Assembly (NCBI RefSeq): GCF_012726175.1
Contig: NZ_JAASAD010000001.1
Coordinates: 62,001 to 126,000 of the forward strand
DNA length: 64,000 nucleotides
From: Micromonospora sp. HNM0581
Lineage (GTDB): Bacteria; Actinomycetota; Actinomycetes; Mycobacteriales; Micromonosporaceae
Direction: 5' to 3'
The position numbers and the translations under genes are program-made. Below are positions 18,551 to 29,127 of this stretch, in pieces; the first letter of the stretch is position 1; each line of letters begins with the position of its first letter. The notes under the pieces were generated by a model that made no database searches, was not told where the DNA came from, and worked only from the letters and a program-made list of their open reading frames with translations.

Positions 18551-21500
18551 GTGTCGACCCAGCAGACTTCGCAGGAGAACCCACTGGCGGGTTTCGGCCC
18601 GAACGAGTGGATCGTCGAGGAGATGTACCAGCGCTACCTCGCCGATCCCGGCAGCGTCGATCCGGCCTGGCACGACTTCTTCGCCGACTACCGGCCTGGC
18701 CAGAGCACAGCGGGAGCCGGTGACCGGCGGTCGGCCGCCACCGCCGCGACCAAGGACGCCGCACCGGCCAGGGCCGAGACTGCTCCGAAGAGCGCACCGA
18801 CGGCCAAGACCGAGGGTCAGGGTGACCGCAGCGCGGCGGCGGATACGACGAAGTCGGCACCTGCGACCACCAAGCCGACCGCTGCCAAGCCGACCGCCGC
18901 GAAGCCAGCCGCCGCGAAGCCGACGGTCGCCGCGAAGGCCGAGCCGACGAAGGGCCGACCCGACCGGACCACACCAACCGCCAGCGGTCCGCAGACCACG
19001 CCGCTCCGCGGGGTGGCCGCCAAGATCGTGCAGAACATGGACGCGTCGCTGACCGTACCGACCGCGACGAGCGTCCGGGCCGTGCCGGCCAAACTCCTGG
19101 TCGACAACCGCATCGTGATCAACAATCATCTCGCCCGGGGGCGCGGCGGCAAGGTCAGCTTCACCCACCTGGTCGGCTACGCCCTGGTGCGGGCGCTTGT
19201 CGCCCACCCGGAGATGAACAACTCCTTCGCCGAGGTCGACGGCAAGCCGGCGACGGTCCGCCCCGAGCACGTCAACCTGGGCATCGCCATCGACCTGACC
19301 AAGCCCGACGGCAGCCGCAACCTGGTGGTCCCCTCCATCAAGGCGTGCGAGCAGATGGACTTCCGGCAGTTCTGGCAGGCGTACGAGGACGTCGTCCGGC
19401 GGGCCCGCAAGAACGAGCTGACCATGGAGGACTACTCCGGCACCACCATCTCGCTGACCAACCCCGGCGGCATCGGCACCGTGCACTCCATGCCGCGCCT
19501 CATGCAGGGCCAGAGCGCCATCATCGGGGTCGGTGCCATGGAGTACCCGGCGCCGTACCAGGGCATGAGCGAGGCCACCCTGGCCGAGCTGGCGGTCAGC
19601 AAGGTCATCACGCTGACCAGTACCTACGACCACCGGATCATCCAGGGCGCACAGTCCGGCGAGTTCCTCAAGGTCATGCACGAGCTGATGCTCGGCGAGC
19701 ACGGCTTCTACGACCAGATCTTCACCTCGCTGCGTATCCCCTACGAGCCGGTGCGCTGGATGCGCGACGTCGCCGTCGACAGCGAAGGCCAGATCAACAA
19801 GACGGCGCGGGTGCACGAGCTGATCCACTCCTACCGGGTCCGTGGCCATCTGATGGCCGACACCGACCCGCTGGAATTCAAGATCCGTAAGCACCCGGAT
19901 CTGGACGTGCTCCAACACGGCCTGACCCTGTGGGATCTCGACCGCACCTTCCCGGTCAACGGCTTCGCCGGCCGGCAACGGATGAAGCTACGGGAGATCC
20001 TGGGCGTCCTGCGCGACTCCTACTGCCGCCGGGTAGGCATCGAGTACATGCACATCCAGGACCCGGCCGAACGACGCTGGATCCAGGAACGGGTCGAGCG
20101 CAGGTACGAAAAGCCCCCGGCCGGCGAGCAGAAGCACGTGCTCAACCGGCTCAACGCCGCCGAGGCGTTCGAGACCTTCCTGCAGACCAAGTACGTCGGC
20201 CAGAAGCGCTTCTCCCTCGAAGGCGGCGAATCACTCATCCCGCTGCTCGGTGAGGTGCTGGAGGCCTCCGCCGAGGGTGGCCTGGACGAGGTCGTCATCG
20301 GCATGGCGCACCGGGGCCGACTCAACGTGCTGGCGAACATCGTCGGCAAGCCGTACGAGAAGATCTTCTCCGAGTTCGAGGGGCACCTGGACCCGCGCTC
20401 CACGCAGGGTTCCGGCGACGTGAAGTACCACCTCGGTCAGAACGGCAAGTTCACCACCCCCGACGGCGACCACGCCGTGAAGGTCTCGGTGGTGGCCAAC
20501 CCGTCTCACCTGGAGGCCGTCGATCCGGTACTGGAGGGGATCGTCCGGGCCAAACAGGACCGCATCGACCTCAAGCTGGAGGGCTACACCGTCCTGCCAC
20601 TGGCGGTGCACGGCGACGCTGCCTTCGCCGGTCAGGGCGTGGTGGCCGAGACGCTCAACCTCTCCCAGCTGCGCGGTTACCGTACCGGCGGGACGGTCCA
20701 CGTGGTGGTCAACAACCAGGTCGGCTTCACCACCGCACCGGAGTACAGCCGCTCCAGCCTCTACAGCACCGACGTGGCCCGGATGATCCAGGCCCCGATC
20801 TTCCACGTCAACGGTGACGACCCGGAGGCCGTCGTCCGGGTCGCCCGGCTGGCCTTCGAGTACCGCCAGGCGTTCAACAAGGACGTCGTGATCGATCTGG
20901 TCTGCTACCGGCGGCGCGGACACAACGAGGGCGACGACCCTTCGATGTCCAACCCCCAGATGTACCGGATCATCGACTCGAAGCGCTCGGTCCGCAAGCT
21001 CTACACCGAGGAACTGATCGGGCGGGGCGACATCACCGTCGAGGATGCCGAAGAGCTGCTGCGCGACTACCAAGCCCAGTTGGAGCGGGTCTTCAAGGCC
21101 ACCCGCGACGCGGCCAGCACGCCACGCCAGCTGAGCCGTCCGGCCCGGCAGGACGAGCCCGAACCGCAGGTGGAGACGGCGACCGAGGCGTCGGTCATCA
21201 AGGCGATCGGTGAGGCGCACGTCAACCTTCCTGACGGCTTCACGCCCCACAAGCGAATTCGGCAGCTGCTCGACCGGCGGGCCCGGATGGCTGTCGAGGG
21301 CACCATCGACTGGGGCTTCGGCGAGATCATCGCCTTCGGTGCGCTGCTGCACGACGGGGTCACCGTCCGGCTCGCCGGACAGGACTCCCGGCGCGGGACG
21401 TTCGTGCAGCGGCACGCCTCGATCGTCGACGCGGAGACCGGCGACGACTACCTGCCGCTGCAGTCCCTCACCGCGGACGGCGAGCGCTCCCGGTTCTTCG

Positions 21501-22339
21501 TCCACGACTCGCTGTTGAGCGAATACGCGGCGATGGGCTTCGAGTACGGCTACTCGGTGGAGAACCTCGACGCGCTGGTCTGCTGGGAGGCGCAGTTCGG
21601 TGACTTCGTCAACGGCTCCCAGTCGGTGATCGACGAGTTCATTTCCTCGGGCGAGGTGAAGTGGGGCCAGCGTTCCGCGGTGACCCTGCTGCTGCCGCAC
21701 GGCCACGAGGGTCAGGGCCCGGACCACACCTCCGGCCGCCCGGAGCGGTTCCTCCAGCTCTGCGCCGAGGACAACATGCGGGTGGCGAACCCGACGACCC
21801 CGGCGAACTACTTCCACCTGCTGCGCCGGCAGGCCCTGTCGCCCAAGCGCAAGCCGCTCGTGGTGTTCACCCCGAAGTCGCTGCTGCGGCACAAGCTCTG
21901 CGTTTCCTCGGTGGAGGACTTCACCACCGGTACCTTCGCCCCGGTGCTCGTCGACCCGGCGGCCGGTAACCCCGAGCGGGTCAAGCGGGTGCTGCTCTGC
22001 TCGGGCAAGATCTACTACGACCTGTTCCAGGCGCGCCAGGAACGCGAGATCACCAATACGGCGATCATCCGTCTGGAGCAGCTCTACCCGATGCCGGTGG
22101 AGGAGATCCAGGCGGCTCTCGCGCAGTACCCGAACGCGGAGGACTTCGCCTGGGTGCAGGAGGAACCGGCCAATCAGGGTGCCTGGTCGTTCGTCGCGCT
22201 CAACCTGCTGGAGCATCTCGACGGTGTTCGGCTGCGGCGTATCTCCCGTCCGGCCGCCGCGGCTCCGGCCGTCGGCTCGGCGAAGATGCACGAGGTCGAG
22301 CAGACCTCGCTGATCGAGGCGGCACTTCCCCGCCCCTGA
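18551..22339 (+). CDS. kgd: Multifunctional 2-oxoglutarate decarboxylase/dehydrogenase (KGD, fused E2-E1)
   Basis: A 1262-residue TCA-cycle enzyme of the actinobacterial type in which an E2 succinyltransferase-like domain is fused in front of the thiamine-dependent E1. The N-terminus carries the short [11 protein letters not shown] segment of E1o enzymes, then a Lys/Ala/Pro linker (about 55-140). The E2-like domain (about 145-375) ends in TYDHRIIQG with the acyltransferase His. The E1 part includes [11 protein letters not shown], the GDAAFAGQG thiamine site, HNEGDDPS, and the C-terminal transketolase-like region. It lacks a lipoyl domain, so lipoyl-E2 must come from elsewhere. M. tuberculosis KGD is inhibited by GarA. 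The start is GTG 18551 with GAAAGAGG upstream. Confidence 0.96.
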   Translation: MSTQQTSQENPLAGFGPNEWIVEEMYQRYLADPGSVDPAWHDFFADYRPGQSTAGAGDRRSAATAATKDAAPARAETAPKSAPTAKTEGQGDRSAAADTTKSAPATTKPTAAKPTAAKPAAAKPTVAAKAEPTKGRPDRTTPTASGPQTTPLRGVAAKIVQNMDASLTVPTATSVRAVPAKLLVDNRIVINNHLARGRGGKVSFTHLVGYALVRALVAHPEMNNSFAEVDGKPATVRPEHVNLGIAIDLTKPDGSRNLVVPSIKACEQMDFRQFWQAYEDVVRRARKNELTMEDYSGTTISLTNPGGIGTVHSMPRLMQGQSAIIGVGAMEYPAPYQGMSEATLAELAVSKVITLTSTYDHRIIQGAQSGEFLKVMHELMLGEHGFYDQIFTSLRIPYEPVRWMRDVAVDSEGQINKTARVHELIHSYRVRGHLMADTDPLEFKIRKHPDLDVLQHGLTLWDLDRTFPVNGFAGRQRMKLREILGVLRDSYCRRVGIEYMHIQDPAERRWIQERVERRYEKPPAGEQKHVLNRLNAAEAFETFLQTKYVGQKRFSLEGGESLIPLLGEVLEASAEGGLDEVVIGMAHRGRLNVLANIVGKPYEKIFSEFEGHLDPRSTQGSGDVKYHLGQNGKFTTPDGDHAVKVSVVANPSHLEAVDPVLEGIVRAKQDRIDLKLEGYTVLPLAVHGDAAFAGQGVVAETLNLSQLRGYRTGGTVHVVVNNQVGFTTAPEYSRSSLYSTDVARMIQAPIFHVNGDDPEAVVRVARLAFEYRQAFNKDVVIDLVCYRRRGHNEGDDPSMSNPQMYRIIDSKRSVRKLYTEELIGRGDITVEDAEELLRDYQAQLERVFKATRDAASTPRQLSRPARQDEPEPQVETATEASVIKAIGEAHVNLPDGFTPHKRIRQLLDRRARMAVEGTIDWGFGEIIAFGALLHDGVTVRLAGQDSRRGTFVQRHASIVDAETGDDYLPLQSLTADGERSRFFVHDSLLSEYAAMGFEYGYSVENLDALVCWEAQFGDFVNGSQSVIDEFISSGEVKWGQRSAVTLLLPHGHEGQGPDHTSGRPERFLQLCAEDNMRVANPTTPANYFHLLRRQALSPKRKPLVVFTPKSLLRHKLCVSSVEDFTTGTFAPVLVDPAAGNPERVKRVLLCSGKIYYDLFQARQEREITNTAIIRLEQLYPMPVEEIQAALAQYPNAEDFAWVQEEPANQGAWSFVALNLLEHLDGVRLRRISRPAAAAPAVGSAKMHEVEQTSLIEAALPRP

Positions 22340-22351
22340 CGAGAACTGACC

Positions 22352-22384
22352 CGGTCCCGTCCCGCCCACGGCGGGGCGGGACCG
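22352..22384 (+). terminator. GC hairpin after kgd
   Basis: A 15-bp stem with one G-T wobble (22352-22366 with 22370-22384) closes on a CAC loop 12 nt after the kgd stop. It separates kgd from the small gene at 22426. Confidence 0.75.
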
Positions 22385-22425
22385 ACCGGCTTCACCGGGG
22401 CTCCGGTGAGGAAGCGAGTTGACTC

Positions 22426-22605
22426 ATGTACTTCACCGACCGGGGCATCGAGGAACTGGTCGAGCGGCGCGGCGACGAGCAGGTCAGCCTGGAGTGGCTG
22501 GGCGCTCGGCTTCGTGACTTCGTCGACGCCAACCCGGAGTTCGAGACTCCGGTCGAACGGTTCGCCACCTGGCTGGCCCGGCTCGACGACGAAGACGACG
22601 ACTGA
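22426..22605 (+). CDS. Small acidic DUF6104-type protein
   Basis: A 59-residue protein beginning MYFTDRGIEEL and ending in an acidic LARLDDEDDD tail. It matches my memory of the actinobacterial DUF6104 family, commonly found downstream of kgd. It is probably helical, soluble and cytoplasmic. Function is not known. It may be expressed with the next gene, whose ATG lies four bases after this stop. Confidence 0.72.
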   Translation: MYFTDRGIEELVERRGDEQVSLEWLGARLRDFVDANPEFETPVERFATWLARLDDEDDD

Positions 22606-22609
22606 TCAC

Positions 22610-23656
22610 ATGCCTGTCGTCCGGCCAACCAACCGGCGTACCTGGTTTCGACGTCCACCAACGCCGACCGGTGTCGCGGCGGCCACCATCGCGATCGCGG
22701 TCCTGCTGGCCGGCTGTTCCGGCCAGCCCGGACCGTCACGGGCGTCCGGCGGGGCCAGTTCCGCACCGCCGCCCGCGCCCTCCGTGTTCTACCTCGACCC
22801 GGCCAATCCGGCCGAGGCGGAGGCCCAGCGGCGTGCGGCCCGGGGTGAGGCGACCGCAGCGCAGACGTTACGCGCGATCGGCAGCCGACCGAGCGCGAAG
22901 TGGCTGACCGGTGGCGACCCCCGCGACGAGGTCGACGCCTTCCTTGGGCAGGCCGCGATCGCCGGGCAGACACCCGTGTTGGTGGCACACAACCTGCCAC
23001 AACGTGACTGCGGCCGGCGGGGTGGTGGAGGTGCTGGTACCAGTACGCAGTACCAGGCGTGGATTCGTCAGGTCGCCGCCGGTATCGCCGGCCGTCCGGT
23101 CGTCGTCGTGCTCGAACCGGGGGCACTGCCCGACGCGGTGGCCGGCTGCGTCGTTGATCCCGCCGCCCGGCTCGCGCTACTTCGGGACGCGGTCGCGGTA
23201 CTGGCCAGTACCGCGACCGCGCGGATCTACCTCGACGCGGGGCACCCGGAATGGATCCGTGACGTCGAAGCATTGGCGGCGGCGCTGCGCCAGGCCGGCG
23301 TGGCCCAGGCCGACGGGTTCGCGCTGAACGTGGCGAACTTCGTGTACACCGCGGACAACGTCGACTACGGGCACCGGATCTCCGACGCCCTCGGTGGCGA
23401 CAGCACATTCGTCATCGACACCAGCCGCAACGGCAACGGACCTCACCCGAGTGAGCGGGTCGACGGTGCGCCGAGTTGGTGCAACCCCCCGGGGCGGGCG
23501 ATCGGTGAGGATCCCACCGCCGAGCCCGGCCTACCCCGGGTGGACGCCCTGCTCTGGATCAAGTTTCCGGGCGAGTCCGACGGTGCCTGTCGTCCGGGTG
23601 AACCGCCCAGCGGTGAGTTCTGGCCCGCGTACGCCATCTCGCTGGTCCGGTCCTGA
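22610..23656 (+). CDS. Glycoside hydrolase family 6 lipoprotein (endoglucanase/cellobiohydrolase-like)
   Basis: A secreted lipoprotein of 348 residues. A Lys/Arg-poor, Arg-containing signal is followed by a lipobox VLLAGC at about residues 29-34 and a Pro/Ser/Ala linker. The GH6 domain follows. GH6 landmarks are HNLPQRDCGRRGGGG (acid-catalyst region), VVVLEPGALP, YLDAGHPEW, NVANFVYT, FVIDTSRNGNG, CNPPGRAIG and LLWIKFPGESDG. GH6 enzymes cleave beta-1,4-glucan. In Streptomyces a GH6 enzyme acts with a cellulose-synthase-like system at hyphal tips. Here the gene converges on a polysaccharide synthase gene, suggesting a similar trimming role, which is inference. Confidence 0.9.
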   Translation: MPVVRPTNRRTWFRRPPTPTGVAAATIAIAVLLAGCSGQPGPSRASGGASSAPPPAPSVFYLDPANPAEAEAQRRAARGEATAAQTLRAIGSRPSAKWLTGGDPRDEVDAFLGQAAIAGQTPVLVAHNLPQRDCGRRGGGGAGTSTQYQAWIRQVAAGIAGRPVVVVLEPGALPDAVAGCVVDPAARLALLRDAVAVLASTATARIYLDAGHPEWIRDVEALAAALRQAGVAQADGFALNVANFVYTADNVDYGHRISDALGGDSTFVIDTSRNGNGPHPSERVDGAPSWCNPPGRAIGEDPTAEPGLPRVDALLWIKFPGESDGACRPGEPPSGEFWPAYAISLVRS

Positions 23657-23683
23657 CCTGCCCGCCGGTCTTCAGGACCGCAG

Positions 23684-25864
23684 TCAGCCCGGCGGGGTCG
23701 TCGGTCCGGCCGGTGCCAGTCCGATCCGCCGAAGCTTCTGCCAGCCCAGACGACCGCCGGTGAGGGCCGTCGCCGCCGACTGGATCAGCACCAGGTACAT
23801 CAGCTGGCGGTAGACGAGTTGCTGCAGTGGCAGCACCCACAGCACGCCCAGCTTCTCCCGGTCCAGTCGGAACGCCACCACGGCGGTCAGGATCTGCAAG
23901 GCGAGCATGATCAACCAGGCCACCGCCGTGGCGGTCCGGTCGAGGAAGAACAGGCCGTAGACCGCGAGCAGGTCGATCACCGGTGCCAGCAGCGGCAGGA
24001 GCACCCCGAAGAGGCTCAGGAACAGCAGGCACCGCCGGGTGAAACGACCGGAGGCACCATGGTCGGTGAGCGAGCGACGGTGCTTCCACATCGCCTGCAT
24101 GGTGCCGTAGCTCCACCGGTACCGCTGCTTCCACAACTGGCCCAGGGTCGCCGGTGCCTCCGTCCACGCGCGGGCTGTCTCCTCGTACACCACCTTCCAA
24201 CCGGCACGGCCGATCGCCATGGTGATGTCGGTGTCCTCCGCCAGTGTGTCGTCGGTCATTCCACCCGCGTAGGTGAGCGCCTGACGACGGAAGGCGCCTA
24301 TCGCTCCGGGAACGGTGGGCATGCAGCGCAGCGTCTCGTACAGCCGGCGGTCGAGGTTGAAGCCGATGACGTACTCGATGTGCTGCCATTTGGCGATCAG
24401 GCTGTCGCGGTTTCCCACCTTGACGTTCCCTGCGACCGCACCGACCCGTCGATCCGCGAACGGCTGGACGAGCCGTCGGACCGAATCACTCTCGAACACG
24501 GTGTCGCCGTCCACCATCACGATCAGTTCGTGCCGGGCCAGCGCCACCCCCGTGTTCAACGCGCTCGGCTTGCCGCCGTTGGGCTTGCGGACGACCCGTA
24601 CGTTCGGTAGTCGGAGCGCGTCGACGATCTCCGCCGTGCCGTCGGTGGAGCCGTCGTCGACGACGATCACCTCGATGCCGCCCGGATGGTCGCCGCCGGC
24701 CAGCGAACGGACCGCCGCGGCGATGCCTTCCTTCTCGTTGTAGGCGGGCACGATCACCGAAACCGGTTCGGTCACCGGCGGCCCCCAGGCCCAGTCTGCG
24801 GCCCGGCGTTTTCGGGCGTGCCGGCCGGCGAGCGCGAACAGCAGCACGGTACGGCCGACCGTCAGCGCGCCCACCACCAGGAAGATTCCTCCCAGCCAGC
24901 CGAGCGTGTGGTCCGCACCCTGCACCGCCCAGACCAGCACCCGACCACGCCAGCGCTCCCCCGTGGTGGCCGGCTGCGCCGCGTCGACGCGGTGGTCGAC
25001 GCCGGCCTCGGCGAGCGCGAGGTTCAGTCCTTCGGTGACCGTGACGAAGCGGTAGCCACGTTCCTTCATGAGCGGGATGAACCGGTCGAGTGCCGCGACG
25101 GTCTGGGACCGTTCGCCCCCCGCGTCGTGCCAGAGCGTGATCGCCCCCGAGTAACCGGGCGGCGTGACGTTCGTGATCATCTGGTCGACGCCCGGCCGCG
25201 CCCAGTCCCGACTGTCGGTGTCGTTGAGCACGCTCAGGTAACCCAGCTCACCGGCCTGGACGAACACCGGCCAGTCCAGGTCGTCGATGGCAGCGGGGAA
25301 GGACGAGTACGGGAACCGGACCAGCGGGCTACGGACCCCTGCGGCGCTGGCGATGGTGAGCTGCGTCTGGGTGTACTCCATCCGGCGGCGCCAGTCGGGC
25401 AGCGTCGCCAGGTCCGGGTGGGTGAAGGTGTGCACGCCGATCTCGTGGCCGTCGACGGTCAACTCGCGGACCAGTTCCGGGTAGCGTGCCACCTGCGCGC
25501 CGAGCACGAAGAAGGTGGCCGGAACCTGGTGCGCGGCCAGCACCCGCCGCACCTCCCGGGTCCACACCGGGTCCGGTCCGTCGTCGAAGGTGAGCGCGAT
25601 GGTGCGCGGGGGCAGCCGGTAGGACCGGGTCGACCCGTCCGCGCTGCTGATGATCGGACCCCCCGAGACCACTGTCGTCGGGACGTCATGCTGGCCGTCG
25701 TGGCTCTGCTCACGGTCCGGCACGAAGGACGCGTTGGCGTACGCACCGACGAGCAGTACCGCGGCCAGGACCGTGCAGAGGACACCGAAGAGGGCCCAAC
25801 TCGGCGACGGTACGGCCCGACCTCGTAGCCTGCGGCGCGGTCGTCGCGCTGCGGGATCAGCCAT
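23684..25864 (-). CDS. Bifunctional polysaccharide deacetylase/GT2 glycosyltransferase (MatB-like)
   Basis: A 726-residue fusion. A membrane span near residues 23-45 precedes a NodB deacetylase domain (about 88-300) with ALTFDDGPD, HTFTHPDL and WHDAGG metal and catalytic motifs. After another span (about 310-340) comes a GT2 synthase domain with VSVIVPAYNEKEG, VVDDGSTDGT, MVDGDTVF, EDTD and a QRYRWSYG (QxxRW) product motif, then about three C-terminal spans. Such fusions make and de-N-acetylate beta-linked GlcNAc polymers. Streptomyces MatB produces PNAG-like exopolysaccharide. It overlaps the upstream gene by eight bases. Confidence 0.88.
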   Translation of the reverse strand: MADPAARRPRRRLRGRAVPSPSWALFGVLCTVLAAVLLVGAYANASFVPDREQSHDGQHDVPTTVVSGGPIISSADGSTRSYRLPPRTIALTFDDGPDPVWTREVRRVLAAHQVPATFFVLGAQVARYPELVRELTVDGHEIGVHTFTHPDLATLPDWRRRMEYTQTQLTIASAAGVRSPLVRFPYSSFPAAIDDLDWPVFVQAGELGYLSVLNDTDSRDWARPGVDQMITNVTPPGYSGAITLWHDAGGERSQTVAALDRFIPLMKERGYRFVTVTEGLNLALAEAGVDHRVDAAQPATTGERWRGRVLVWAVQGADHTLGWLGGIFLVVGALTVGRTVLLFALAGRHARKRRAADWAWGPPVTEPVSVIVPAYNEKEGIAAAVRSLAGGDHPGGIEVIVVDDGSTDGTAEIVDALRLPNVRVVRKPNGGKPSALNTGVALARHELIVMVDGDTVFESDSVRRLVQPFADRRVGAVAGNVKVGNRDSLIAKWQHIEYVIGFNLDRRLYETLRCMPTVPGAIGAFRRQALTYAGGMTDDTLAEDTDITMAIGRAGWKVVYEETARAWTEAPATLGQLWKQRYRWSYGTMQAMWKHRRSLTDHGASGRFTRRCLLFLSLFGVLLPLLAPVIDLLAVYGLFFLDRTATAVAWLIMLALQILTAVVAFRLDREKLGVLWVLPLQQLVYRQLMYLVLIQSAATALTGGRLGWQKLRRIGLAPAGPTTPPG

Positions 25865-26735
25865 CGGCGGCGTCGGCTGTTTCGTCGACGTCTGTCGGGT
25901 TCACGGTCGGTGACGGCGGCGGCGTGGCGGTGGACGGTTCGGCACTTGGTGAGGCCGGCGGGCTGCTCGACCGGGAGGGGCGGGGCGACACCGAGGTGGC
26001 CGAGGTGCTGGGGCGGGGCGTCGTCGCCGTACTCGTGACCGCCGTGGGTACCGGGGTCGGGGCGGTCGTCTGGACACGCGGCACCGGGTCCTGCACGGCC
26101 CTGACGTTCTCGGCGGCTCTGGCCTCGACCATGGTGGGCGGCGCCGCGGCAGCCGGGATCGACGCCGCGGGTGGCGGTCGCCAGGACGGACTCGTCGGTG
26201 CCGCGGAGGGCAGCATCGTGTCGGCCTTCACCGGCTCGCCGGCGAAGCTGAACACGACCAGGCCGGTGTAGGCCAGACCGACCAGCCCCAGGGCGTACGC
26301 GACCAGCCGCAGCCGGGATCGCCGCCGGCCGGTCGGGTCGACGAAGACGGGTGGTGGCTGGGGCACGGCGGCCAGGATCGTGGTGGGCAGATCCGCCGGT
26401 ATCACCACGGTCGGCTCGTCCACCACCGACTGGACGACAGTCGGTGCATCCGCCGCAGCCGGTTGGACGACGGTCGGTCCGTCTGTCACCTGTTCCGGTG
26501 CCGCCGGCGCTCCGGCATCGTCCGACCGCATGACGGCCGGACGCACTACGGAACGTGTCGAGGTGGCCGACTCGTCTGCTCCGGCGGGTTCGACTTTCCG
26601 TGGCACCTGAGAGGTATCCGCACTGGTCAGCGGGTCGACAGTCATGCGGGGAAGTTTAGGAGTGAACTTCCTTCGGATCATTTCCGGAGCGTGATGGTGC
26701 GACGGGAATCCCAGTGTGTCGAGCGTCGCCGTCAT
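25857..26735 (-). CDS. Single-span membrane protein with Pro/Ser/Thr-rich exterior, partner of the polysaccharide synthase (possible MatA-like)
   Basis: About 292 residues from ATG 26735; the ATGs at 26681 and 26645 are alternatives and no start has an excellent ribosome site. The cytoplasmic half carries repeated PTVVQ/PTVVI units. One membrane span lies near residues 155-178 (LVAYALGLVGLAYTGLVVF). The exterior part is low-complexity Pro/Ser/Thr/Ala. Its stop lies inside the start of the deacetylase/synthase gene (overlap ATGGCTGA), so co-translation is likely. In Streptomyces matA precedes matB. Whether this is a true MatA homolog needs a profile search. No enzymatic motif is visible. Confidence 0.6.
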   Translation of the reverse strand: MTATLDTLGFPSHHHAPEMIRRKFTPKLPRMTVDPLTSADTSQVPRKVEPAGADESATSTRSVVRPAVMRSDDAGAPAAPEQVTDGPTVVQPAAADAPTVVQSVVDEPTVVIPADLPTTILAAVPQPPPVFVDPTGRRRSRLRLVAYALGLVGLAYTGLVVFSFAGEPVKADTMLPSAAPTSPSWRPPPAASIPAAAAPPTMVEARAAENVRAVQDPVPRVQTTAPTPVPTAVTSTATTPRPSTSATSVSPRPSRSSSPPASPSAEPSTATPPPSPTVNPTDVDETADAADG

Positions 26736-27051
26736 CTGCGTCACCGTCCTGTCACGTGACGCGACGACTCTCTCGGTCGTCCGGGGCGACGCGTGGTCGA
26801 TGCGGTTCGCCGACTCCCCCGATAGCGCCGGTGAGCTGGTCGAACAGACCATGCAGACTGGTGCCGGCGGATGCTTCGGAGGGCTCGTCCAGCCCTTCCC
26901 CCCGGTCGGTCGGACGGAAATAACGACATTCGCGGGCGAGCCGGATCTGTGAGACGTACCACCTGCCGGCCCGGGACGCGCGCCGCACGATCCCGACCGT
27001 TCGAGCCCGAGGACCCGTACGACACCGGCCCTGATCTTGTAGCGTGAGGCC
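26736..27051. promoter_or_regulatory. Divergent control region between the exopolysaccharide pair and pta
   Basis: This 316-nt gap contains the 10-bp palindrome GTCACGTGAC at 26751-26760, just upstream of the minus-strand gene, and the TAGCGT box of pta at its right end. I find no convincing additional gene in it. Confidence 0.4.
27040..27045 (+). promoter_or_regulatory. Candidate -10 box for a leaderless pta transcript
   Basis: TAGCGT is followed by exactly six bases and the GTG start of pta. No Shine-Dalgarno in the usual window competes with this reading apart from a weak GAGG. Confidence 0.5.
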
Positions 27052-29127
27052 GTGGCCCGCAGTGTCTACCTGACCGGTGTCGGCTCGGGCGGGGGGAAGT
27101 CGACGATCGCCCTCGGTCTCGCCGAGTTGCTGTCCCGCCAGGTTGGCGGCATCGGTGTGTTCCGTCCGCTCGTCGCCCAGGATCGCCCCGACCCGATCCT
27201 CGCCCTGCTCAGTGAGCGTTACCGGGTGGGTCTGCCGGTGGCGGACCTGCACGGCACCACGTACGGCGACGCCACCGACCTGGTCGCCGACGGTCGTCGG
27301 GAGGAGCTGATCTCCCGAATCGTCGAGCGCTACCGGAAGGTGGAGCGGCGGTTCGCGGCGGTCGTCGTCATCGGTAGCGACTTCGCCGCCGCCGGTGACA
27401 CCGCCGGCCCACGTGAGCTGGCGTTCAACGCCCGACTGGCCAACGAGTTCGGAAGCGTCGTGGTGCCCGTGGTGGACGGGTACGGGCAGCAGCCCTCGTC
27501 GATCGCCGCCGCGGCCAGGGGCGCCTACCATGACCTCGCGGATCTCGGCGCGACCGTGTTCGCGGTGCTGGCCAACCGGGTTCCCGGCCCGATGGCACTG
27601 CCGTCGCTGCCGGTGCCCGCGTACGCCATCCCGGAGGTGCCGAGCGTCTCCGCACCGACGGTGGCGGAGGTGGCCGGGGCGCTGGGCGCCACCCTGTTGG
27701 CCGGTGACGAGACCGCGCTCGCCCGCGACGTGCTCGACTACGTCGTCGGTGCGGCCCACGTACCGACCCTGCTGGAGCACCTGACCGAAGGCGCACTACT
27801 GATCATGCCCGGTGACCGGGACGATCTACTGGTCGCGGCGAGCGCCGCACACGTCGCCGGCCAGGTGTCGCTGGCCGGGCTGGTCCTCACCCTCGGGGTG
27901 CCGCCCGATCCCCGGGCGATGCGTCTGGTGGAGGCGCTGAACGCCCGACTCGCGGTGCTCTCGGTGACAAGCGACAGTTACCACACGGTGGCCGCCTCGA
28001 ACCGGATCGAGGGCCGTCCCAGCGCCGGAAACCCCCGGAAGGTCGAGGCCGCGCTCGGTGCCTTCGAGGCGCACGTGGACACCGTCGAGTTGGCCGCTCG
28101 GCTGAAGGTCAGCCGATCCGCACGGGTCACCCCGCTGATGTTCGAGTACGACCTGATCGACCGCGCCCGCACCCGACGTCGGCACGTGGTGCTGCCGGAG
28201 GGCACCGAGGAACGGATCCTGCGCGCCGCGGAGATCCTGCTCCGCCGGGGCGTGGCCGACCTGACGTTGCTCGGCCGGTCCGACGAGGTCGCCCGACGCG
28301 CCCGCGAGCTGGGGGTGGACATCGGTGAGGCCCAGGTGATCGACCCGGCGAGCAACCCGTGGCGCGACGAGTTCGCCGCAGCTTACGCGAAGCTGCGCGC
28401 CCACCGGGGTGTGACCGCCGAGCTGGCGCAGGACATCGTCACCCAGCCCAACTACTTCGGCACCATGATGGTGTCGGGCGGCCACGCAGACGGCATGGTC
28501 TCCGGTGCCACCCACACCACGGCGGCGACCATCCGGCCCGCCTTCGAGATCGTCAAGACCATGCCGGAGGTCTCCGTCGCATCGAGCGTCTTCTTCATGC
28601 TGCTCGCCGACCGGGTGCTGGTCTACGGCGACTGCGCGGTCAACCGCGACCCGGACGCCGCCCAACTCGCCGACATCGCCCTCTCCTCGGCGGACACGGC
28701 AGCCCGCTTCGGTATCGAGCCCCGGGTGGCGATGCTGTCGTACTCGACGGGAGCCTCGGGTGCGGGCGAGGACGTGGAGAAGGTCGCGGCGGCCACCGCG
28801 CTGGTCCGCAGACGTCGACCCGAACTGGCCGTAGAGGGCCCGATCCAGTACGACGCGGCCATCGACCCCTCCGTCGCGGCCACCAAACTGCCGGGCAGTA
28901 CCGTGGCCGGCCGGGCGACGGTCTTCATCTTTCCCGACCTGAACACCGGCAACAACACCTACAAGGCGGTGCAGCGCTCCGCCGGGGCGGTAGCCGTCGG
29001 GCCGGTCATGCAGGGACTGCGCCGACCGGTGAACGATCTCTCCAGGGGAGCCACCGTGCCGGACATCGTCAACACCGTGGCGATCACCGCTATCCAGGCC
29101 GCCGCACTCGCCGAGGGGCAGCAGTGA
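27052..29127 (+). CDS. pta: Phosphate acetyltransferase, long form
   Basis: A 691-residue enzyme that interconverts acetyl-CoA and acetyl phosphate. The N-terminal third has a BioD-like P-loop fold (GSGGGKSTIA), a DRTGG regulatory domain follows (about 200-310), and the catalytic PTA_PTB domain occupies about 365-690 with VVLPEGTEERIL, GGHADGMVSGA and FPDLNTGNNTYKA. GTG 27052 is the start. The stop overlaps the acetate kinase start (GTGA), forming the classic pta-ackA operon for overflow acetate and acetyl-phosphate balance. Confidence 0.96.
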   Translation: MARSVYLTGVGSGGGKSTIALGLAELLSRQVGGIGVFRPLVAQDRPDPILALLSERYRVGLPVADLHGTTYGDATDLVADGRREELISRIVERYRKVERRFAAVVVIGSDFAAAGDTAGPRELAFNARLANEFGSVVVPVVDGYGQQPSSIAAAARGAYHDLADLGATVFAVLANRVPGPMALPSLPVPAYAIPEVPSVSAPTVAEVAGALGATLLAGDETALARDVLDYVVGAAHVPTLLEHLTEGALLIMPGDRDDLLVAASAAHVAGQVSLAGLVLTLGVPPDPRAMRLVEALNARLAVLSVTSDSYHTVAASNRIEGRPSAGNPRKVEAALGAFEAHVDTVELAARLKVSRSARVTPLMFEYDLIDRARTRRRHVVLPEGTEERILRAAEILLRRGVADLTLLGRSDEVARRARELGVDIGEAQVIDPASNPWRDEFAAAYAKLRAHRGVTAELAQDIVTQPNYFGTMMVSGGHADGMVSGATHTTAATIRPAFEIVKTMPEVSVASSVFFMLLADRVLVYGDCAVNRDPDAAQLADIALSSADTAARFGIEPRVAMLSYSTGASGAGEDVEKVAAATALVRRRRPELAVEGPIQYDAAIDPSVAATKLPGSTVAGRATVFIFPDLNTGNNTYKAVQRSAGAVAVGPVMQGLRRPVNDLSRGATVPDIVNTVAITAIQAAALAEGQQ

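Noticed and set aside
18840-18960. Short repeats resembling a CRISPR or tandem array
   Set aside because: These are codon repeats of the Ala-Lys-Pro linker of kgd, not spaced palindromic repeats.
20231-22369. 712-codon minus-strand open frame opposite kgd
   Set aside because: Antisense shadow produced by high GC; kgd on the plus strand has full family motifs.
26716-26952. 78-codon plus-strand frame in the exopolysaccharide/pta gap
   Set aside because: No ribosome site, no motif, and it overlaps the likely start of the minus-strand gene.
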